Assembly (NCBI GenBank): GCA_035533475.1
Contig: DATLTS010000041.1
Coordinates: 270,459 to 334,458 of the forward strand
Direction of reading: 5' to 3'
Length of the DNA stretch: 64,000 bases
Source: Mycobacteriales bacterium
GTDB taxonomy: Bacteria > Actinomycetota > Actinomycetes > DATLTS01
In this document: piece after piece, positions 45,297 through 54,242 of the stretch
How the letters are laid out: each line of letters opens with the position of its first letter
Position numbering within the stretch: position 1 is the stretch's first letter
Notes under the pieces: generated by a model
What the model was told of the DNA's origin: nothing
Database searches by the model: none
The model's input: only the letters and a program-made list of their open reading frames with translations
Made by a program: the position numbers and the translations under genes

Positions 45297-46853
45297 ATGA
45301 ACCCCCGGGGGCGCCAGGCCGGCCTGGTCCTCGCCACGGCTGCGGCCCTGTTCGTCGCCGGCTGCGGTACCAGGCTCTCGGACAATGCCTTCCCGGAACT
45401 GCGCGGAGCGGGCACTGGACCGAACGGTGCGGTTCCGGGCGCCGGTTCGACGGCGAACCCCAACGTCGGCAGCTCGGGCACCGTGCCGAGCGGGGCGGCC
45501 GGTGGTGGATCCGGTGTTGCGAGCAACTCCTCCGGGCAGGGGCCGGCTACCGGATCGCTGCCGTCGGGCAGCAAGCCGCTGGCGGGCGGCCAGGGCAACT
45601 TTGCCTCGGACACCGGGGTCACTGCGAATTCGATCCAGGTCGGCATCATCGACAGCCAGACCAACGCCTTCGACCCACGGGCGTTCGTGCCCATGGCCTA
45701 CGGGGCGGAGGCGTTCTTCGACAACCTCGACCAGCACGGAGGCGTCCACGGCCGGCTGGTGCACGTCGACTACTGCGACGACCAGGGCCAGGGCCCGGAC
45801 AACGTCACCTGCGTCGACCGGCTGATCAAGACAGACCACGTGTTCGCGCTAGACGCCAGCGCGGTGCTGTCCTACAACGGTGCGCCCGACGTCCAGTCCG
45901 CGGGGGTCCCGGACATCGCCGGGCAGCCGATCGACGTCGCCTACGACACCTACAGCGACCTTTTCTCCTTCTACGGCAGCCAGTATCCGCGCAACAACAC
46001 CAAGCCGGGTGTGAACGGATACGACTATGGCGGGACGGAGGTCTACCGCTACTTCGAGGAGCGTTTTCCGAGCACGCCCAAAGTCGCGGCTGTGGTCTTC
46101 TACAACCAGTCCGACTCTCAGCGCTTCGGCGGCAGCATCGAGAGCGGGCTCAAGGCCGAGGGTTACAAGGTGTACGCCGAGGAGATCAATTTCGCCCTCC
46201 CGGACTACAACTCGGCTGCTCTTGACATGAAGAACAACGGCGTCCAGTACGTGTACGACACCCTCGACCGCGGGGGCAACGAGAGTATGTGCCGGGCGAT
46301 GGACCAGAACCAGCTCTATGTGCAGGCCAAGGTCACCACCGACCAGAACTGGGTCGCTTCGGTGGCGAGCGACTACAGTGACGCGCCGCACTGCAGAAAC
46401 TCCCTGTACGCATACAGCGACACGGTCAACTACGACGACGTGGCGAATCCCGCGGTAGCCGCCTTCCGGACCGCTGTGCACCGCTACCATTTCGACGGCC
46501 CGAGCCAGCTCTCCGAATGGGAGCTCGAGGGATGGGCCGCCGCCCAGTGGTTCACGGACGGGGCCGCTACCTGCGGCGCTGACCTGACCCGGACCTGCCT
46601 CCTGCACTACATGCGTTCCATCCCGTCATCCGGGTACTCGGGCCGCGGCCTCCTGGACCCAGGCGACCGGGATTTCATCCCCTGGCGATCTGCCCCGCCC
46701 AGTACGGTGCACAACTGCATCGGCATCGCCCGTTGGCAGGACGGTGCCAACGGGGGGTCCGGCGGCTGGCTAACCCAGCCACTCGTCGGCAGCGACCACG
46801 AGAACGGCTACAGCTGCTTCCAGGTGCACAACATCCCGTACCCGGCGACCTGA
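45297..46853 (+). CDS. Branched-chain-type ABC transporter substrate-binding lipoprotein
   Basis: 518 residues from ATG 45297 with GAGGAGG upstream. A lipoprotein signal (LVLATAAALFVAGC, Cys23) is followed by a Gly/Ser/Pro linker (25-95) and a periplasmic-binding type I domain beginning GVTANSIQVGIIDSQTNAFD. It lies head-to-tail against the livF operon (3 bases between stops), so it likely feeds that transporter although separately transcribed. The ligand is unknown; many LivK-like proteins bind amides or aromatic acids rather than amino acids. Confidence 0.87.
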   Translation: MNPRGRQAGLVLATAAALFVAGCGTRLSDNAFPELRGAGTGPNGAVPGAGSTANPNVGSSGTVPSGAAGGGSGVASNSSGQGPATGSLPSGSKPLAGGQGNFASDTGVTANSIQVGIIDSQTNAFDPRAFVPMAYGAEAFFDNLDQHGGVHGRLVHVDYCDDQGQGPDNVTCVDRLIKTDHVFALDASAVLSYNGAPDVQSAGVPDIAGQPIDVAYDTYSDLFSFYGSQYPRNNTKPGVNGYDYGGTEVYRYFEERFPSTPKVAAVVFYNQSDSQRFGGSIESGLKAEGYKVYAEEINFALPDYNSAALDMKNNGVQYVYDTLDRGGNESMCRAMDQNQLYVQAKVTTDQNWVASVASDYSDAPHCRNSLYAYSDTVNYDDVANPAVAAFRTAVHRYHFDGPSQLSEWELEGWAAAQWFTDGAATCGADLTRTCLLHYMRSIPSSGYSGRGLLDPGDRDFIPWRSAPPSTVHNCIGIARWQDGANGGSGGWLTQPLVGSDHENGYSCFQVHNIPYPAT

Positions 46854-46856
46854 CGG

Positions 46857-47552
46857 TCAGGCCGACACGTAGCCAGGGAGCGGCCCCTCGCCGAGCTCGG
46901 CCGCCTCTCCGGCGAAGGCCACCTCCCCACGGGCGAGCACGTACACGACGTCCGCGACCCGCAGCGCGGCAGCCAGGTACTGCTCTACGAGGACGACGGT
47001 CGTATCTGTGCGGGCGATCTCCGCGACCACCTGGAACAGCTGGGCGGTCACCCGCGGGGCAAGGCCCAGCGAGATTTCGTCGAGTAGCAGCAGCCGCGGC
47101 CGACGGAGCAGCGCCCGGCTCAGGGCGAGCATCTGCTGCTCACCACCGGACAGGCTTCCGGCACGCTGGTGAAGCCGTTCGCCTAGTACCGGGAAGGCCG
47201 CCAGGGCGGTGTCGAAGTTTCCCTGCTCATCTGTTCCGGCGGAGAACACTTCGAGGTTTTCCCGGACCGAGAGCTGATAGAAGATGCCGCGACGCTCGGG
47301 GACGAGCAGCATCCCGGCCCTGGCGCGCTGGTACGTGCTGAGCTGCGCAATGTCATGCCCCGCCCACTCGAGCTCGCCGCTGCGGATGTTGACGAGGCCG
47401 CAGATCACGCTCATGGTCGTTGTCTTTCCCGCCCCGTTCGGACCGAGCAGCGCGGTGAGGCCGCCATGCGGGAACGCCAGCGTCACGCCATGCAGGACCT
47501 CCACCTGGCCGTAACCGGCCCGAACATCGCGAAGCTCGAGCTCGACGCTCAC
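46857..47552 (-). CDS. livF: LivF-type ABC transporter ATP-binding protein
   Basis: 231 residues with Walker A GPNGAGKTT, Q-loop region, signature SLSGGEQQMLALSRAL and Walker B LLLLDEISLGLAP, the LivF subclass ending in a YxxxAL..AD stretch. It is the last gene of the Liv-type operon and overlaps livG by four bases. Confidence 0.93.
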   Translation of the reverse strand: MSVELELRDVRAGYGQVEVLHGVTLAFPHGGLTALLGPNGAGKTTTMSVICGLVNIRSGELEWAGHDIAQLSTYQRARAGMLLVPERRGIFYQLSVRENLEVFSAGTDEQGNFDTALAAFPVLGERLHQRAGSLSGGEQQMLALSRALLRRPRLLLLDEISLGLAPRVTAQLFQVVAEIARTDTTVVLVEQYLAAALRVADVVYVLARGEVAFAGEAAELGEGPLPGYVSA

Positions 47553-48319
47553 CCGACCCCCACCGGGTCGAGGTAGACGGATCGGACTTCTGGGTGGGAG
47601 CGCACCTGCGCCGGGCTCCCGTGGGCGATCAGCCGACCTTCAGCCATTGCGTAAACCTCGTCGGCGACGCCGAAGACCAGACCGACGTCGTGTTCGACGA
47701 TCAGGACGCTGACTCCGGCCGCGGCGATCCCCCGGAGAACGCTCTGCAGCTCCTCGGTTTCGTGGGAGTCGAGGCCGCTCGCTGGCTCATCGAGCAGGAG
47801 GACCCGTGGATCATGGCAGAGCGCACGCCCGAGCTCGACGAGCCGCAGCGTGCCGGTCGGCAGCGTCCCGGCCAGCGCCCCGGCGACGTCGGCAAGCCGG
47901 AGTAGCCGTAGAACATCCGTGACCATCCGGGCATCGGATTGTCGCGCCGGCTCCGCGAGCCCGAGCACGCCTCGCACGATCGACCCCGAACGGCGGCTCT
48001 CGGCGCCGACCAGGAGGTTGTCGGCCACGGTCATCGTCGGGAAGACCTCCAGCCGTTGGAATGTTCGCCCCACCCCACGCCTCGCCCGCGCGTCGTTGGA
48101 CAGACCCGTGATGTCGATGCCGTCGAGCAGCACGTGACCGGTGTCGGGCTGCTCCACCCCCGTGAGACAGGCGAACAGGGTGGTCTTGCCGGCGCCATTG
48201 GGTCCGATCAGCGCGGTTATCCGATTGGGCTCAGCGGTGATGTCGACGTTGTCGACCGCGGTCAGCCCCCCGTAGCGGCGAGAGAGCCCACGCCCTTCGA
48301 GCCGAGCGCCGGTGGTCAT
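47549..48319 (-). CDS. livG: LivG-type ABC transporter ATP-binding protein
   Basis: 256 residues from ATG 48319. Walker A GPNGAGKTTLFACLTG and the LivG-specific ARRGVGRTFQRLEVFPTMTVADNLLVG are present. The signature region is degenerate (LPTGTLRLVELGRAL instead of LSGG-type), then Walker B VLLLDEPASGLDS and the switch His in IVEHDVGLV. The longer frame upstream overlaps livHM and is not coding. The altered signature (TGTLR) is odd but seen in some LivG relatives. Confidence 0.91.
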   Translation of the reverse strand: MTTGARLEGRGLSRRYGGLTAVDNVDITAEPNRITALIGPNGAGKTTLFACLTGVEQPDTGHVLLDGIDITGLSNDARARRGVGRTFQRLEVFPTMTVADNLLVGAESRRSGSIVRGVLGLAEPARQSDARMVTDVLRLLRLADVAGALAGTLPTGTLRLVELGRALCHDPRVLLLDEPASGLDSHETEELQSVLRGIAAAGVSVLIVEHDVGLVFGVADEVYAMAEGRLIAHGSPAQVRSHPEVRSVYLDPVGVG

Positions 48320-50265
48320 CGGCGGACCCTGGCGAGTGCGGCGCGTCCGCGCTCGGACAGGGCCACGGCGGCCGGCATCGGGGGACGCTGGGCGGCGTAG
48401 TGGCGCAACCACGACTCGGGCACCCCGACCGATTCCACGATCCGACGCCAGATCTCGGAGACGCCGCCCGGGACGCCGGCGAGAAGCAGGGCGAGGAGCC
48501 CGATCGGCACCGCGTACGCATCGGCGTTGTGGGTTAGCGCGTTGATCGTCACAACGAGGGCGGCCGCGATCACCGCCCACGCCGCACTGTCGGCGCCGAA
48601 CACCACGACGGTAAGGAACCAGAGCAGTCCCTCGATCGGCTGGAATTGGGTGCTGTCGAACGCCCCCTGCGTCTGAACGAGCAGCGCACCGCCCAGACCG
48701 GCGAGCGCGGCACTCACGGTGAAGATGAAGATCTTCAAAACCCTGAGGTTGATGCCTACCGAGCGCGCCCCGGCTTCGCTGTCCCGCATAGCGATCAGTG
48801 TGCGGCCCAGGCGTCCGGTACGGAGATTTCGGACGATGGCCAGGGCGACGGCGAGACAGAGGATTTCGAAGAGGTAGAACGCACGATCGTTGACCAGGTG
48901 GATGCCGAACGCATCCGGGCGTCGAACCAGGACCCCATTGGTGAAGTAGGGCTGATTGAACACGAAGCGGTCGACGAAAGCGCCGACGGCGAAGGTCGTC
49001 AGCGCGAGGAAGAGGCCGCGGCGGCGGATGGCCGGATAGCCGGTCAGGAAGCCCACGATGCCGGCCGCTACCACCCCGAAGAGCAGCGCGACCAACTCCG
49101 GCGTGTTCGTCGAGAATTTCGCGAAGAAGAGCGCACCCAGACCGGCGTATCCCGCCTGCCCCAGGGAGATCTGGCCGGAATAACCGACGATCGCCACGAT
49201 CGAGACGAAGACGATGGCGAAGGCGGGCACCTGCTGGGCGTAGCGCAAGGCGTCCTGCGGGAAGACCAGGGGCGCGGCGAGAAGCAGGCCGCCGATCCCG
49301 AAGTCGAGCGAGCGGCGCCGCGAGGTAGCGGTCGCCCCACGCCGGCTGGCCAGCCGTGACGCGGTTCCGGCATCCTGGCTGCCCACCTCCCGCAGCTCGG
49401 TGATGATGAACAGACCCGCCAGCAAGCCGAGCAGGTAGAGGTTCGGTTTGACCGCCGCGAGGAAGGCGCCCGGAGTGCCACCGAGGTGAACCTGCGTGAG
49501 CTCGCTCGAGACGAGGCCGATCCCGATCCCGGCTGCGATCGCGACCGGGATGCTGGCGAGCTGAGCGATCACCGGTACCGCGAAGATCTCCAGGATGACC
49601 AGGGTCAGGTTGTAGGGGTTCAGCGACAGGATCGGTGCGATCAGTGCCCCGGTGAGTCCCGCGACGCCGGCGCCCACCGCCCAGCCAAGAGCGGAGACCC
49701 GGTCTGCGTTGACTGCCGAGAGCTCGGCGAGGTCCCGTCGGTCCACGACCGCCCGGATCTCCGTGCCCAATCGGGTCCGCGCGGTCACGTAGGCGAGCGA
49801 GGCGGTGGCGAGTAGCACGATCCCCAGGTCGATGAGCGCGTCGACGTGGATGAACGCCCCGCCGAGTTTCCAGGTGTTGACCGGGAACAGCGACGGGGCC
49901 GGGCGCGTCTGCTGGCCCCAGAGCACTGAAACCAGCCCCAGGAAGAGGGCGAATACGCCGAGCGTCGCCACGAGCGACTCGGCCGGGGACGCCCCGCGCC
50001 GGTTGAGCCGACGGAAGATCGCGATGTCCATCAGGACGCCCAGGGCGGGCGCCACCCCGAGCACCATGAGCGGTGCAGCGACCCCGATTGGCCAGTGGGC
50101 GACGTCGACGGCCTCGTACACGAGGTAGGCGATCAGAGTGGCGATCGCTCCGTGCGCGAGGTTGAACACGCCAGTCCAGCGGTAGGTCAGCAGCAGCCCC
50201 ATGCCGGACAGCGCGGCGATGCTCCCGAGCGCCAGCCCGGCCAGTGCGAAGTTGACTGCGGCCAC
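48316..50265 (-). CDS. Fused LivH-LivM ABC transporter permease
   Basis: 649 residues joining two permeases. LivH-like residues 1-300 start MAAVNFALAGLALGSIAALSGMGLLLTYRWTGVFNLAHGA. The LivM-like half, about 320-600, has the hallmark IVGYSGQISLGQAGYAGLGALFF. About 16-18 helices are predicted. Both families are normally separate genes; here an Arg-rich linker (ASRRGATATSRRRS) joins them. The GTG start lies 4 bases after the preceding gene. Confidence 0.92.
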   Translation of the reverse strand: MAAVNFALAGLALGSIAALSGMGLLLTYRWTGVFNLAHGAIATLIAYLVYEAVDVAHWPIGVAAPLMVLGVAPALGVLMDIAIFRRLNRRGASPAESLVATLGVFALFLGLVSVLWGQQTRPAPSLFPVNTWKLGGAFIHVDALIDLGIVLLATASLAYVTARTRLGTEIRAVVDRRDLAELSAVNADRVSALGWAVGAGVAGLTGALIAPILSLNPYNLTLVILEIFAVPVIAQLASIPVAIAAGIGIGLVSSELTQVHLGGTPGAFLAAVKPNLYLLGLLAGLFIITELREVGSQDAGTASRLASRRGATATSRRRSLDFGIGGLLLAAPLVFPQDALRYAQQVPAFAIVFVSIVAIVGYSGQISLGQAGYAGLGALFFAKFSTNTPELVALLFGVVAAGIVGFLTGYPAIRRRGLFLALTTFAVGAFVDRFVFNQPYFTNGVLVRRPDAFGIHLVNDRAFYLFEILCLAVALAIVRNLRTGRLGRTLIAMRDSEAGARSVGINLRVLKIFIFTVSAALAGLGGALLVQTQGAFDSTQFQPIEGLLWFLTVVVFGADSAAWAVIAAALVVTINALTHNADAYAVPIGLLALLLAGVPGGVSEIWRRIVESVGVPESWLRHYAAQRPPMPAAVALSERGRAALARVRR

Positions 50266-50269
50266 GCGG

Positions 50270-50878
50270 CTAGCCGGTGTGCTGCTGGCGTCGGGCCGTC
50301 CCGGTCCGGCGGCCGGAGACAGCCGGAGGCGGGAGGTCCGGCTCGCAGACCCGGCAGGGGCGCAGCCGGCGGCTCCCGAGCTCCTCGGCGCCCACGCTTC
50401 GGGCCGCCGGCTTGCCGACGATCAGCACGCACTCCGGGCGGTGGTAGCTCGTTCCCGTCGGAAGGGCCAGTGCCCCGGGCTGGGGCCGAGGCTCGGGCTC
50501 TTCGTTCGCCTCGGCGGCGTCGCTGACGAGAAGCCGGTACAGCGTGTCCACCTTGCGCTCGAGAGCGTCGAGCCGACCCAGTTGGCGTCGGACATCGTCG
50601 GTGGCTAGGAAAACCGCGGCGATGATGAACAGCGCAATTCCGACCAGGCCGCCGGAAACCAAGTAGGGCAGTTGCTTGGCGGTCAGCGCCTGCCCAGAGA
50701 CACCGAACCAGCCGAGGAAAAGGGCAACCGCCCCGGCGGCCACCAGGATCCAACCGAGCAGCGGACGGACCGCCGACCACACCCATTGCCAGAACGCCGC
50801 CCGCGTTGGCAGGTCGAGCCGGGCCGGTTCGCTCTGGGCTCGGACCTCGAGACGCTCCCCGAGGGTGTCGCTGGTCAT
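50270..50878 (-). CDS. Small membrane protein in Liv-type operon
   Basis: 202 residues from ATG 50878. A charged start is followed by two helices (about residues 36-58 and 70-95), a coiled coil (VRRQLGRLDALERKVDTLYRLL) and a cytoplasmic domain with YHRPECVLIVGK and RPCRVCEPD. The latter Cys pair plus His recalls an Ada-like or nuclease-associated metal-binding pattern. It overlaps the surface-protein gene by ATGA. I do not know the family; its place suggests an accessory or regulatory subunit of the transporter. Confidence 0.7.
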   Translation of the reverse strand: MTSDTLGERLEVRAQSEPARLDLPTRAAFWQWVWSAVRPLLGWILVAAGAVALFLGWFGVSGQALTAKQLPYLVSGGLVGIALFIIAAVFLATDDVRRQLGRLDALERKVDTLYRLLVSDAAEANEEPEPRPQPGALALPTGTSYHRPECVLIVGKPAARSVGAEELGSRRLRPCRVCEPDLPPPAVSGRRTGTARRQQHTG

Positions 50879-52311
50879 CTTCCGCTCCGCGTGGCCCGAG
50901 CCATTGCGGCCCGCCAGCCGAGGAACAGCACCGACGACCCGATCGCCAGGACGAGGTAGAAGCGGTCGAGGGCGTCACGACCGAGAAGGTCGAAGACGGC
51001 GGCGAACCCGCTGCGCGGAGCGGCCGCGATCTGTGGCGCGGCGGTCCCCACGGTCCTGGCCGGCTCGGAACCGAGGCTTCCGGCTGGTCCGGCGGCGTTC
51101 GCCGTACCGGCGGAGCCGGCCCCGGATGTCGTGGTGGCCGTAAGGGCTGGTAGCGGAAACGACAGGGAGAAGTCGAGCCCGGGCTCGGTGCTGGCTGCCA
51201 CGCCCACCGCGCCGAGGGTCATGCTGCCCACGTAGGTCGCCGCCGGATTCGGGATCCCGCAAGGAAAGCCGGTCATCGCGCAAATCGACTGAATCGCGCC
51301 AGGCAACTGCGGCGGTGGGGGAATCCGCTGGTCGTCGGCCGGAACGGTGAAGTCGACCTCCAGTCCGGATGCCGTCGAGCGGGCGAACCCGGTGGTGTCG
51401 GATCGGGTGATCCCGATCTCGCGGATGGTCACGTGCTGGCTCACCAGCGCGCGGGCTAGCGACGGTCCGTCACGGCCCATTACGTGGATACCGGACTGGT
51501 CGATCGTCGCCGGCTGCCCGGCGACCGTGACTCCGGCGACCGTCACCGTGGGGTGGTCGTTCGGCTGGCCGGTTGCCGGAACGGTGACCACGTCGACCGA
51601 GCGGATCGAGCGAATCCGGACCAGTCCGGCGATCGTCACGTCGGATAGGACGGACGCGACGGTGGCATGCGCGGCGGTCGCATCCGTGGTCGTGGTCTCC
51701 GATGCCGTCTCGGACCCGATGCTCACGGCAGAGCCGCTCCCGGTAAGCGCGAACAACCCATCGGCGACCGAGGTGCCGGTGTCGCCGGTGGCGCTCGCCG
51801 TTGCGTTGGCCGCAGCCGGGGTGGCGGCGAGCGGCGCCGGCCCGCTTGCCGGGGTCCCGGCCGGGGCCGCGTGGGCGGCCGGCCGGGTCGGGTAGTTGGC
51901 CTCGGCCAGCAGCGGGTAGTTCGCTGTCGCTACCGGCCCGGGGCAGGCCGGGAACGGCGGCGAGTTCGGCTGGACCACCTCGGCGCAGAACAGATCCGGC
52001 CCCTGGGCGACGAGGTTACCCGGGAAGAATGCTGCCGCCTGGCCGTCCGAATCGCCACCGGTCTGGAACAGCCCGGCCGCATATCCGCTGGTCGCATCGA
52101 CCAGCCCGGACACGATCGGCCCGAAGTTGGGCGGCGTCTGGACCGCGGCGAACTGGACGCCGGCTGCGGCGGTCTCCACCTGGAACGCCAAGCTGCCCGC
52201 GCTCGACCGCTCGGCCCTCGCCGGCGCGGCGCTGAGCAGGACGGCGAGGAGCGCCACGGCGAATGCCGCGGCGCGGCGACGGATGCGATCCACCCCGTCC
52301 ACGTGCACCAT
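50875..52311 (-). CDS. Secreted, C-terminally anchored surface protein of Liv-type operon
   Basis: About 478 residues from ATG 52311 (GTG 52338 is an alternative). Signal peptide RIRRRAAAFAVALLAVLLSAAPARA; extracellular beta-rich, Ala/Thr/Val-rich domains (SAGSLAFQVETAAAGVQFA, DVTIAGLVRIRSIRSVDVVTVP); a Ser/Gly/Ala linker; and a C-terminal helix (DRFYLVLAIGSSVLFLGWRAAMA) followed by Arg residues, which anchors it. It is first in the five-gene operon with livHM, livG and livF. The family is not recognised. It may bind or deliver the transported substrate. Confidence 0.72.
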   Translation of the reverse strand: MVHVDGVDRIRRRAAAFAVALLAVLLSAAPARAERSSAGSLAFQVETAAAGVQFAAVQTPPNFGPIVSGLVDATSGYAAGLFQTGGDSDGQAAAFFPGNLVAQGPDLFCAEVVQPNSPPFPACPGPVATANYPLLAEANYPTRPAAHAAPAGTPASGPAPLAATPAAANATASATGDTGTSVADGLFALTGSGSAVSIGSETASETTTTDATAAHATVASVLSDVTIAGLVRIRSIRSVDVVTVPATGQPNDHPTVTVAGVTVAGQPATIDQSGIHVMGRDGPSLARALVSQHVTIREIGITRSDTTGFARSTASGLEVDFTVPADDQRIPPPPQLPGAIQSICAMTGFPCGIPNPAATYVGSMTLGAVGVAASTEPGLDFSLSFPLPALTATTTSGAGSAGTANAAGPAGSLGSEPARTVGTAAPQIAAAPRSGFAAVFDLLGRDALDRFYLVLAIGSSVLFLGWRAAMARATRSGR

Positions 52312-52452
52312 GCCTTCCGTCAGGTCGGAGGGTTCCACTTGCGTTCAGCGTGTCACGAAAGTGGCGCATTCCCCCGGGACGCCTCCAGTGTGCTCGCCGA
52401 CGCGGATCTTCCCAAGGGAGGTTCCGGCGATGGGGCGTGGCACGATCTGCGG

Positions 52453-53298
52453 ATGCCTCCGTCCGACCCGCGCCGGCCGGCGGTCGTCGCTCACCGGGGG
52501 GCGTCCGAGGCTGAGGCCGAGCACACGCTCGCTGCCTACAAGCGGGCGATTGCGGACGGTGCGGACGCCCTCGAGTGCGATGTCCGGCTAACCCGAGATG
52601 GGGTGCTCGTCTGCGTTCACGACCGTCGGGTGGACCGGACCTCGAGCGGTCGAGGCGTTCTTTCGACCCTCGAACTCGGGGACCTCGAGGCACTGGATTT
52701 CGGTCCCAGCCCGTCGGAAGATCCGCAGTCGACCGTGGACTGGGAAGCACCGGATCACGATCGGTCGCGCGTCCTCACCCTCGAGCGATTGCTCGAGACG
52801 GTGCTCGACTGCGGTCGCCCCCTCGAGTTGGCTATCGAAACCAAACATCCCACCCGCTACGCTGGCCTCGTCGAGCTCGAGCTGGTCGAACTGCTTGGCC
52901 GGTTCGGACTCGCTGCGGGTCGCGCTGACCGCCCGCCGCTCGCTCGCGTGATGAGCTTCGCCCCGTCCAGCCTGCGCCGCATCCACGCCATGGCACCTGA
53001 TATCCGCACCGTCCTACTTTTCCGCCGGGTGCCGTTGCGTTACCGGGACGGCGCGCTTCCCCCACGGTTCCGGATCGCTGGACCTTCGCTCGAGGTGCTG
53101 CGGGCCTATCCCGACTGGGTGGGGCGATTACAGGCCCGGGGACATGAAGTGCACGTCTGGACGGTGAACGAGTCCGAAGATGTGGCCTTCGTCGTCGAGC
53201 TCGGTGTCGATGCGATCATCACCGATCGCCCGGGACCGGTCCTGGCCCAACTCAGCGACCAGCAGCGCGCGACCGGCGGCGCGAGTCAGGGCCAGTAG
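52453..53298 (+). CDS. Glycerophosphodiester phosphodiesterase
   Basis: 281 residues, a TIM-barrel GDPD: VVAHRGASEAEAEHTLAAYKRAIADGADALECDVRLTRDGVLVCVHD holds the catalytic His pair and the metal-binding Glu/Asp residues. LELAIETKHP and VHVWTVNESEDV follow, then GVDAIITDRPG. It hydrolyses glycerophosphodiesters to glycerol-3-phosphate. No signal peptide is seen. ATG 52453 is the first start compatible with homology; the open frame upstream is the opposite strand of the surface-protein gene. Confidence 0.93.
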   Translation: MPPSDPRRPAVVAHRGASEAEAEHTLAAYKRAIADGADALECDVRLTRDGVLVCVHDRRVDRTSSGRGVLSTLELGDLEALDFGPSPSEDPQSTVDWEAPDHDRSRVLTLERLLETVLDCGRPLELAIETKHPTRYAGLVELELVELLGRFGLAAGRADRPPLARVMSFAPSSLRRIHAMAPDIRTVLLFRRVPLRYRDGALPPRFRIAGPSLEVLRAYPDWVGRLQARGHEVHVWTVNESEDVAFVVELGVDAIITDRPGPVLAQLSDQQRATGGASQGQ

Positions 53299-53335
53299 GC
53301 TCGCGGCTGTGCGGGTGCAACCGCCGGGAGAGCCG

Positions 53336-54229
53336 GTGGCCGAGGTCAGCTCGCGCGACCCGTGCCCATGCGGGTCCGGACGCCGATACAAGGCGTGTCA
53401 CGGACGGGCTGCCGCCCGAGCCCGGGAGCATCACGTCGCGCGGCCCTTTGCGGGGCGCGTCGACGAGTGCGAGTGGATCGCTCTGCGCGAAATCGTTCCG
53501 GCGGCCACCGCACCCCTGCGGCTGAGCCCGGCGGTCGACCGCGTGGTGACACTCGCCACCGTGTTGCCGATGGCCTGGTCGGCCATGGTCCGGGCGGACG
53601 GCTCCATCTTCGTCGGTCTTCAGGTACCCACCAGATCGGGCGACGTGAGCCGCGACATCGCGGCGGCTCTGCTTACGGCCCTCGAGCTGCCCCCCGGGTC
53701 GCCGGTGCCCGCCGTCGGGCTGCCAGGTCCGGGCCCGCGTCTCCAGGAGCTGCTCGACCCGGCGCCGCTCGAGGTGACCGTGCACGACGGATTCGGCTTC
53801 TGGGTGGAGGGTGCGACTCCGGACGCGGAGGCAGCGGCCGGCTTGGAGAAGGCCAACGCGACGGTAGTCCCCACCCGACGGCTGAACAGCGTTCGGGCCG
53901 CCTACTGGTGCCGGATCCGCGAGCGGAAGCATCTGCGCTGGGTCCTTCCGGATGAGGAGGAGGCGGTGCTGGACGGGCTGGCCCGGCTTGCCGTCCGCGG
54001 CGATCTCGGCCTCGGCGCGGGCAGCCGGTACATCGGGTCGTTTCGGGCGCACGGCCTGGTCGTGCCGGTGTGGGACCTCGCGCCGGACAGCGAACCGGAG
54101 GACGTGGAGGAACCGGCCACCGCGTTCCGATCGCGGCTCAGCGAGGAATTGGCCGAGCCGCGTCTCCTCACCGGCGAGGAGCGCCGGGCGCGGGCCGGCT
54201 TGGTGAGCCGCCAGCTCACCTTGCGCTGA
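53336..54229 (+). CDS. DUF5926 protein with N-terminal SEC-C motif
   Basis: 297 residues from GTG 53336, which has GGGAG six bases upstream; GTG 53309 is possible. An intact SEC-C zinc motif, RDPCPCGSGRRYKACHG, is followed by the DUF5926 body (RVDECEWIALREIVPAATAPL; LKANATVVPTRRLNSV-type ANATVVPTRRLNSVRAAYWC). The family is common in actinobacteria and has no proven function. It makes a useful contrast with the SEC-C-like gene in the island, which has lost its first Cys. Confidence 0.86.
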   Translation: MAEVSSRDPCPCGSGRRYKACHGRAAARAREHHVARPFAGRVDECEWIALREIVPAATAPLRLSPAVDRVVTLATVLPMAWSAMVRADGSIFVGLQVPTRSGDVSRDIAAALLTALELPPGSPVPAVGLPGPGPRLQELLDPAPLEVTVHDGFGFWVEGATPDAEAAAGLEKANATVVPTRRLNSVRAAYWCRIRERKHLRWVLPDEEEAVLDGLARLAVRGDLGLGAGSRYIGSFRAHGLVVPVWDLAPDSEPEDVEEPATAFRSRLSEELAEPRLLTGEERRARAGLVSRQLTLR

Positions 54230-54242
54230 CGGTCCAGGAGAC

